From Mansonella perstans (Eukaryota > Nematoda > Chromadorea > Rhabditida > Onchocercidae), in contig JBAMDO010000190.1 of NCBI GenBank assembly GCA_037074765.1, forward strand, positions 1-64,000: DNA of 64,000 nucleotides, in the 5' to 3' direction. How positions within the stretch are numbered: position 1 is the first letter of the stretch; every line of letters starts with the position of its first letter. The notes beneath the pieces are model-generated. The model ran no database searches, was not told the origin of the DNA, and worked only from the letters and a program-made list of their open reading frames with translations. Below are positions 60,001 through 64,000 of this stretch, piece after piece. A program made the position numbers and the translations under genes.

Positions 60001-63000
60001 TTTCAAATTACATTAATATTTTGGTTACAAGGTGAATTAAATTAATTCATCGTTAATTCTTGATTGCTGTTCACTATATCGCTTGCTTTTTGTTTGCTGC
60101 ATTTAAGTTAATAATTCTACAAGAGATCATTTTTCCTGTCTTTTCAGTTAATTAAATTTTTACAGGCGACCGTTGCAAGTGAAACAGTTGCTGCACAATT
60201 CAAAAAATCTAGGAATGAATTATCTACAAGATTGTACAGTGTTTGGGCTAACTATCTACCAAAAGTGTTGCGTTTGGAGCACTTTTTTTTATACAATGCA
60301 GTATCTTTATCATTTAATTCCGAACAGCCTACTGGAAAACTTGAATCAGGTCTTACTTCCGTTTTCAATACTAATAATCTATTTTTAATTGAAATTTTGA
60401 ATTGAAGAATGAAAATTGGTCAAATTTTTCCAAGTCACTGATTTTTAATCTTTTGGATTGTAAATAATTGTATTTTTTATCAAATGTACAAAATGTAAAC
60501 AAAATTAGAAACCATTAGTTGTTGTAAAATGTAACACTACAACAACTCGACTTTCAGTTTGAGTGTAAATTCAATTTGTACCTTGAAACAAACATAGCTG
60601 AAGGAGAAGATTCTTACGTATAATGTTTTTTTTGCTTACTAATACTTCTGTGTTTATTCTTACATTAAAATGATGTTTCTAGAATTACGAAAAGTATTCG
60701 AATGTTGCATGCAAGTACTTGGACCGCTTCTAGAACCATTTGGCCCTGGTCTTCCGCCATGGAATTCAGCTGATGGTGATAGCGCTGCCATTGTTCTGGA
60801 CTACTTTGTATCATTAATGGAACAGATTCATCAACTGTACGATGCCTATTTTCCACCTGGTGCTGAAAATTTGATAACATTATTTTGGCGTTATTACGCT
60901 GAGAAATTGGCATTTTTTACACATGGCGGTTCTCATGTACATCAAATTATTGTATGTTTTATCAAAGTTATTAAGACGTATTAAGATGATTTACTTTTGC
61001 TTAGATTAGAATGGGTTTTTATTTCAATTTATTTACTTGCCCACTGTCCTAACAAAGCATTTATAGATCCCTGAAAGAAGCCCAGCATAATTTTTTTTGC
61101 GATCATTTAATCTTATCCTTTAATTAAAAATATCCTGAACTATTTTAAGCTTCAAGAAACTGATTTTATTTTGCTTTAATTTTCACTTTGATAGTTAGCA
61201 TAGACAACGAATATACGGATTAATTGCATTTTACTACTATCTTTTTAGTTCGGCTAAATTTTCTTCATTGAACTAAAATTTTTACAGGAAAGTCGTTTTA
61301 TTAATATTCCTTGGCATTTATTCTGGCCAAGTTTATGCGATCTTGCTTCAATGGATAAAATTATGATTGATGGCGCACCTGAAAGTGCACCCCTTGTTAC
61401 TCAAATTGTTGTTCGTATTCCATGGCTTCCTCTCATACAATATCAAGTATCTTTCCTGCTTCCCTTATTTAGTGCTATTGTTTCGTAATTCAATTCAAAA
61501 ATTTAATTCATTTATTTCTATCATTTATTTTTTGATTGCAATATCACTAGTTAGTTTCACATGACTCCATTGAATCAAACATACTGTGTTTTGGAATTAA
61601 TTCTTTCTACTGAAATTGCAGCTATACGTTTTTTGAAGGATTTCATAATGAAATTTCATTCAATTTTTTTGAATTATTTCATCAGTGATTCGAAACAGTG
61701 ATTCTTTTTATGATTATAATTTTTGCAGGCACAGCAACCTTTAGACGCACATCGTGCTTTTTATTCATTGTTATTCTCATTACTTGCAAGTTGTATCAGT
61801 CGGCCGTCTAATTATGCAGTTAGTCAATTACTCCTTTGATATTGCTTATATCAAGTAGAATTCTTGAATCGAAATCGTTAGTAGATAATTGATAAATAAA
61901 TTTGGTCATTTTCGATCTTAGTAAAATTGCAAACATTGCAATTGAACACATGCATTCTCTTCTTTATACCCTATGCGGTTTTAACGATCTTTTTTTCAAC
62001 CCAGAATTTTTTTTTTAAACCAGCATTTTTTTTTTTGAAGTAACATTTATTTTTGAGCTTTAGAATTATTTAGGAATCATCGAAGAATTTGAGCTTGTAA
62101 TATTAAAAGATAATGAACTGTCTCGATGTACTGTATAGATACTATTAGTTTCTCGATGTTTGATTGTAATATTTTAACATGTTATCAATTATTTGCAGAT
62201 TTGTCGTGCTTCGTTACCAAAATTGATGAACTCATTGGGACCATTTCCATGGCATTTAATTGATTTGAATCAACTTAATAGTATCTCATCTCGTATTGAA
62301 TCCAGTTTTGCATCAGTAGTCCTTACTGATCCCAACGATGTTACGAATGCTTTTTTTGAGTTCGTCTTCGCTTACTGTGGAATACCAAATGCAGTGTTTC
62401 ATCATTTCCAAATTTCATTATCTTAATGCTTATTTAATTTTGTTGTTATATCAATTCTTATTTGCAACTGCATACATTTTAGAAATGAATCAATATCGCA
62501 TTTACTTAAGTTACTTTGAAGGAAAAGTGACAGTCGGGTATTTTTTACTTCTCTTTTCAATCAACAGGTTATATCGCCGCGTTTGTTTCTTTGGGACATT
62601 TCCGACTGATGTTGTTTCGGCTGCAGAAATCTGTCAAAAGCAATCTTTTTATATCCGTACTCAACTTACCTTGATGCTTAAGAATTCAGACGATCGGACA
62701 TGGCTCAAAAATTTTTATGAAGACCAAATCAAACTTGTTCATAATATTGCTTCACTATCAGGTTCATTTCATTGTCATTCGTATCATAATACATGATAAA
62801 ATCAGTGTTTGTTATTAAAGAATTCCGGAAATTTAATCAACTGCTTTTTGTTTTTTAGGAGTAGCATCGGAAAATCAGTCATTTCTATCACGCGAATTGA
62901 CTTCATTCTGGTCCGATATATCCGATAATAAATTGTTAGGTATTAGTTCAACTTTTTAAATTGATCTATCACTCAGCTATTTAATTTTTATTTAGATCGA

Positions 63001-63954
63001 TAATTACATCCCTTTTCTCTTTTATACCTTTATCTAATACAAAGTAATTATAAATAGAAATAGAGGAGGAGGAATAAAGAGAAACTGAGGAGCAAGAGAA
63101 TTAGAAAAATTTGAAAGAAAAACTTAAGTTGAGAAATATAAGTTGAAAAATTTGTGTTATAGTACTGTAATATAGCTTTTCAATAAATCTATAGAAAGAT
63201 TTCGCGCGCAGTACTGATGATAAAAAAATTAATTTGTATAATTTTTTAGAAGTTTTTTCATCGACTTTGCTGCAATGGTTGGAGAAAAATTCTAATTCAT
63301 CAGTTGTTTTATTACTTCTCAACACCACAATAAGCTCGTTAAAAATGCGACAAATTTCGCTTGGTCTTCAAATTATCGAGAAATGTATTGCAACATATTT
63401 TGAAAGTATATTTCTGTTAATTTTTTTTGCAATGCAATTAGTGGATTACGCTTCATTAGATAAAAATTAGTTAGATTTTTAATTAATGAAACATCGTGAT
63501 GATCACTTAGATCTGTTTATTACTTTTAATTGTTCGATGTAGTACATTTCATAAAAAACTTAATTAGATTCTTAGTTAATGAAAAACATCGTGATCAACA
63601 AGATAATAGAAGATATGAATAGATGAACTTTTCTGCAGTTTCAAAATGTAAATTTTTTTTTTTAAATTCAGCAAAGCAGTTATTTATAATCCTAGAATTA
63701 AATATTTTAGAATCCATTAAATATTTAAATATGTTTTATCAAAATTCTACTCTTCTGCCTATAAGCATGAAACGTAGAAATAATTTTCAAGCATTTTTGA
63801 TATATTTTAATTTTTTTATTTTTCTTATTTCTTAATTGCATGACATTTATTGGTAATTGTTTGTTCAAGGAATGGGTTTATGCGAGTGGGATGTTGTGTT
63901 GAAATGGATTGCATTACCTGATCATTGCAGTGCAATTATTTTCACTTTACCCAG
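45018..63954 (+). CDS. epg-5: EPG5, autophagosome-lysosome tethering protein (3' end beyond window)
   Basis: EPG5 is a Rab7 effector that promotes fusion of autophagosomes with late endosomes and lysosomes. About 43 exons, from the ATG at 45018 (MELERPKKNKHRKKAREARE, basic like other EPG5 starts) to 63870-63954, encode about 2,230 residues; the gene continues rightward. Sequential matches to animal EPG5 include LLTENQLLSFYQNEQYETV (46832-), RCGEQKYATG (48053-), LDVSMRDHFYKAGAETIGIL (52242-), VLGSMNWGTDEDGKLWLQPE (53009-), SPWASFALLLAEQQSHETFY (54949-), VERLHFYRWLQFACSG (55572-) and HPWLEYMNMNELRKK (56754-). From 46821 every exon-exon phase agrees. Further exons include 47218-47382, 49226-49419, 56968-57209, 58651-58877, 60683-60951, 61288-61446, 62199-62395, 62568-62761 and 63250-63405. 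Uncertain: the end of exon 1 (45247 or later, before 45609), whether exon 3 (46283-) ends at 46470, and the weak donor at 62395. No lesion is seen. Confidence 0.9.
45881..46146. repeat. Four tandem 66 bp units, each with a dyad, in EPG5 intron 2
   Basis: Four units run from TTTTAAAATATTGCTATT to CTTTGTGC or TTTGTTCA. Each carries GGTCAAC-ATC-GTTGACC or a slightly decayed version: units 1 and 2 are perfect 7-base inverted repeats, unit 3 has one mismatch and unit 4 is further decayed. They lie between the exons ending at 45834 and starting at 46283. Confidence 0.9.
58388..58516. repeat. 42 bp tandem repeat, three units, in an EPG5 intron
   Basis: Three units of GGAAGTATCCGGGAAAAATT then TGTTTAAAATTTTTGTTTAAAA, between exons 58144-58348 and 58651-58877. 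Confidence 0.9.
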
Positions 63955-64000
63955 GTAAATTCCTTAACCTATTTGGCGAATTTATCATAAATTAAACGCT

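Noticed and set aside
1..64000. CRISPR arrays, prokaryotic operons, integrated virus or Wolbachia-derived DNA.
   Set aside because: All recognisable genes are intron-bearing or eukaryotic in family. The tandem repeats lack CRISPR repeat-spacer structure, and no bacterial or viral gene was seen.

Overview
The window looks like nuclear DNA of a nematode, most plausibly a filarial-type (spirurid) worm. It is strongly AT-rich and gene-poor. Exons are short and separated by introns with TTTTCAG-type acceptors, and several start codons have an acceptor-like site 5-55 bp upstream, as expected for spliced-leader trans-splicing. The species was not determined; the clade is inferred from composition and gene style only.

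Left third (1-13766): two tandem copies of a roughly 6.5 kb unit, the first cut by the window edge. Each copy carries (i) a small TATA box / ORF / AATAAA unit, (ii) a palindromic GTCTGTAAC repeat, and (iii) a ten-exon gene for an unrecognised secreted protein. The copies are almost identical in their flanks and last exons but differ sharply, mostly by amino-acid replacements, in exons 2-8. Copy B also has disabling lesions and an inverted segment taken from its own 3' end.

Middle (15386-33000): an intronless nucleosome assembly protein (NAP1 family); a 5'-truncated papain-like protease relic lacking its catalytic His; a complete seven-exon type II DnaJ/Hsp40 on the minus strand with a textbook six-unit heat-shock element 1.5 kb upstream; and a nine-exon FRS2/ROG-1-type docking protein with an N-myristoylation signal, a PTB domain and three YxN Grb2-type motifs. 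Wide AT-rich, repeat-bearing spacers separate these genes.

Right part (40024-64000): a complete eleven-exon CCT3 (chaperonin subunit gamma), then a very large gene of about 43 in-window exons recognised as EPG5, the autophagosome-lysosome tethering protein. It runs off the right edge with its last few hundred codons missing.

The genes do not form one pathway. Chaperone functions (DnaJ, CCT3), chromatin (NAP1), receptor signalling (FRS2-like) and autophagy (EPG5) are ordinary conserved eukaryotic genes. The accessory and fast-changing part is the duplicated secreted-protein locus. Exon joins given below were checked by reading-frame phase across each intron by eye; exceptions are stated.
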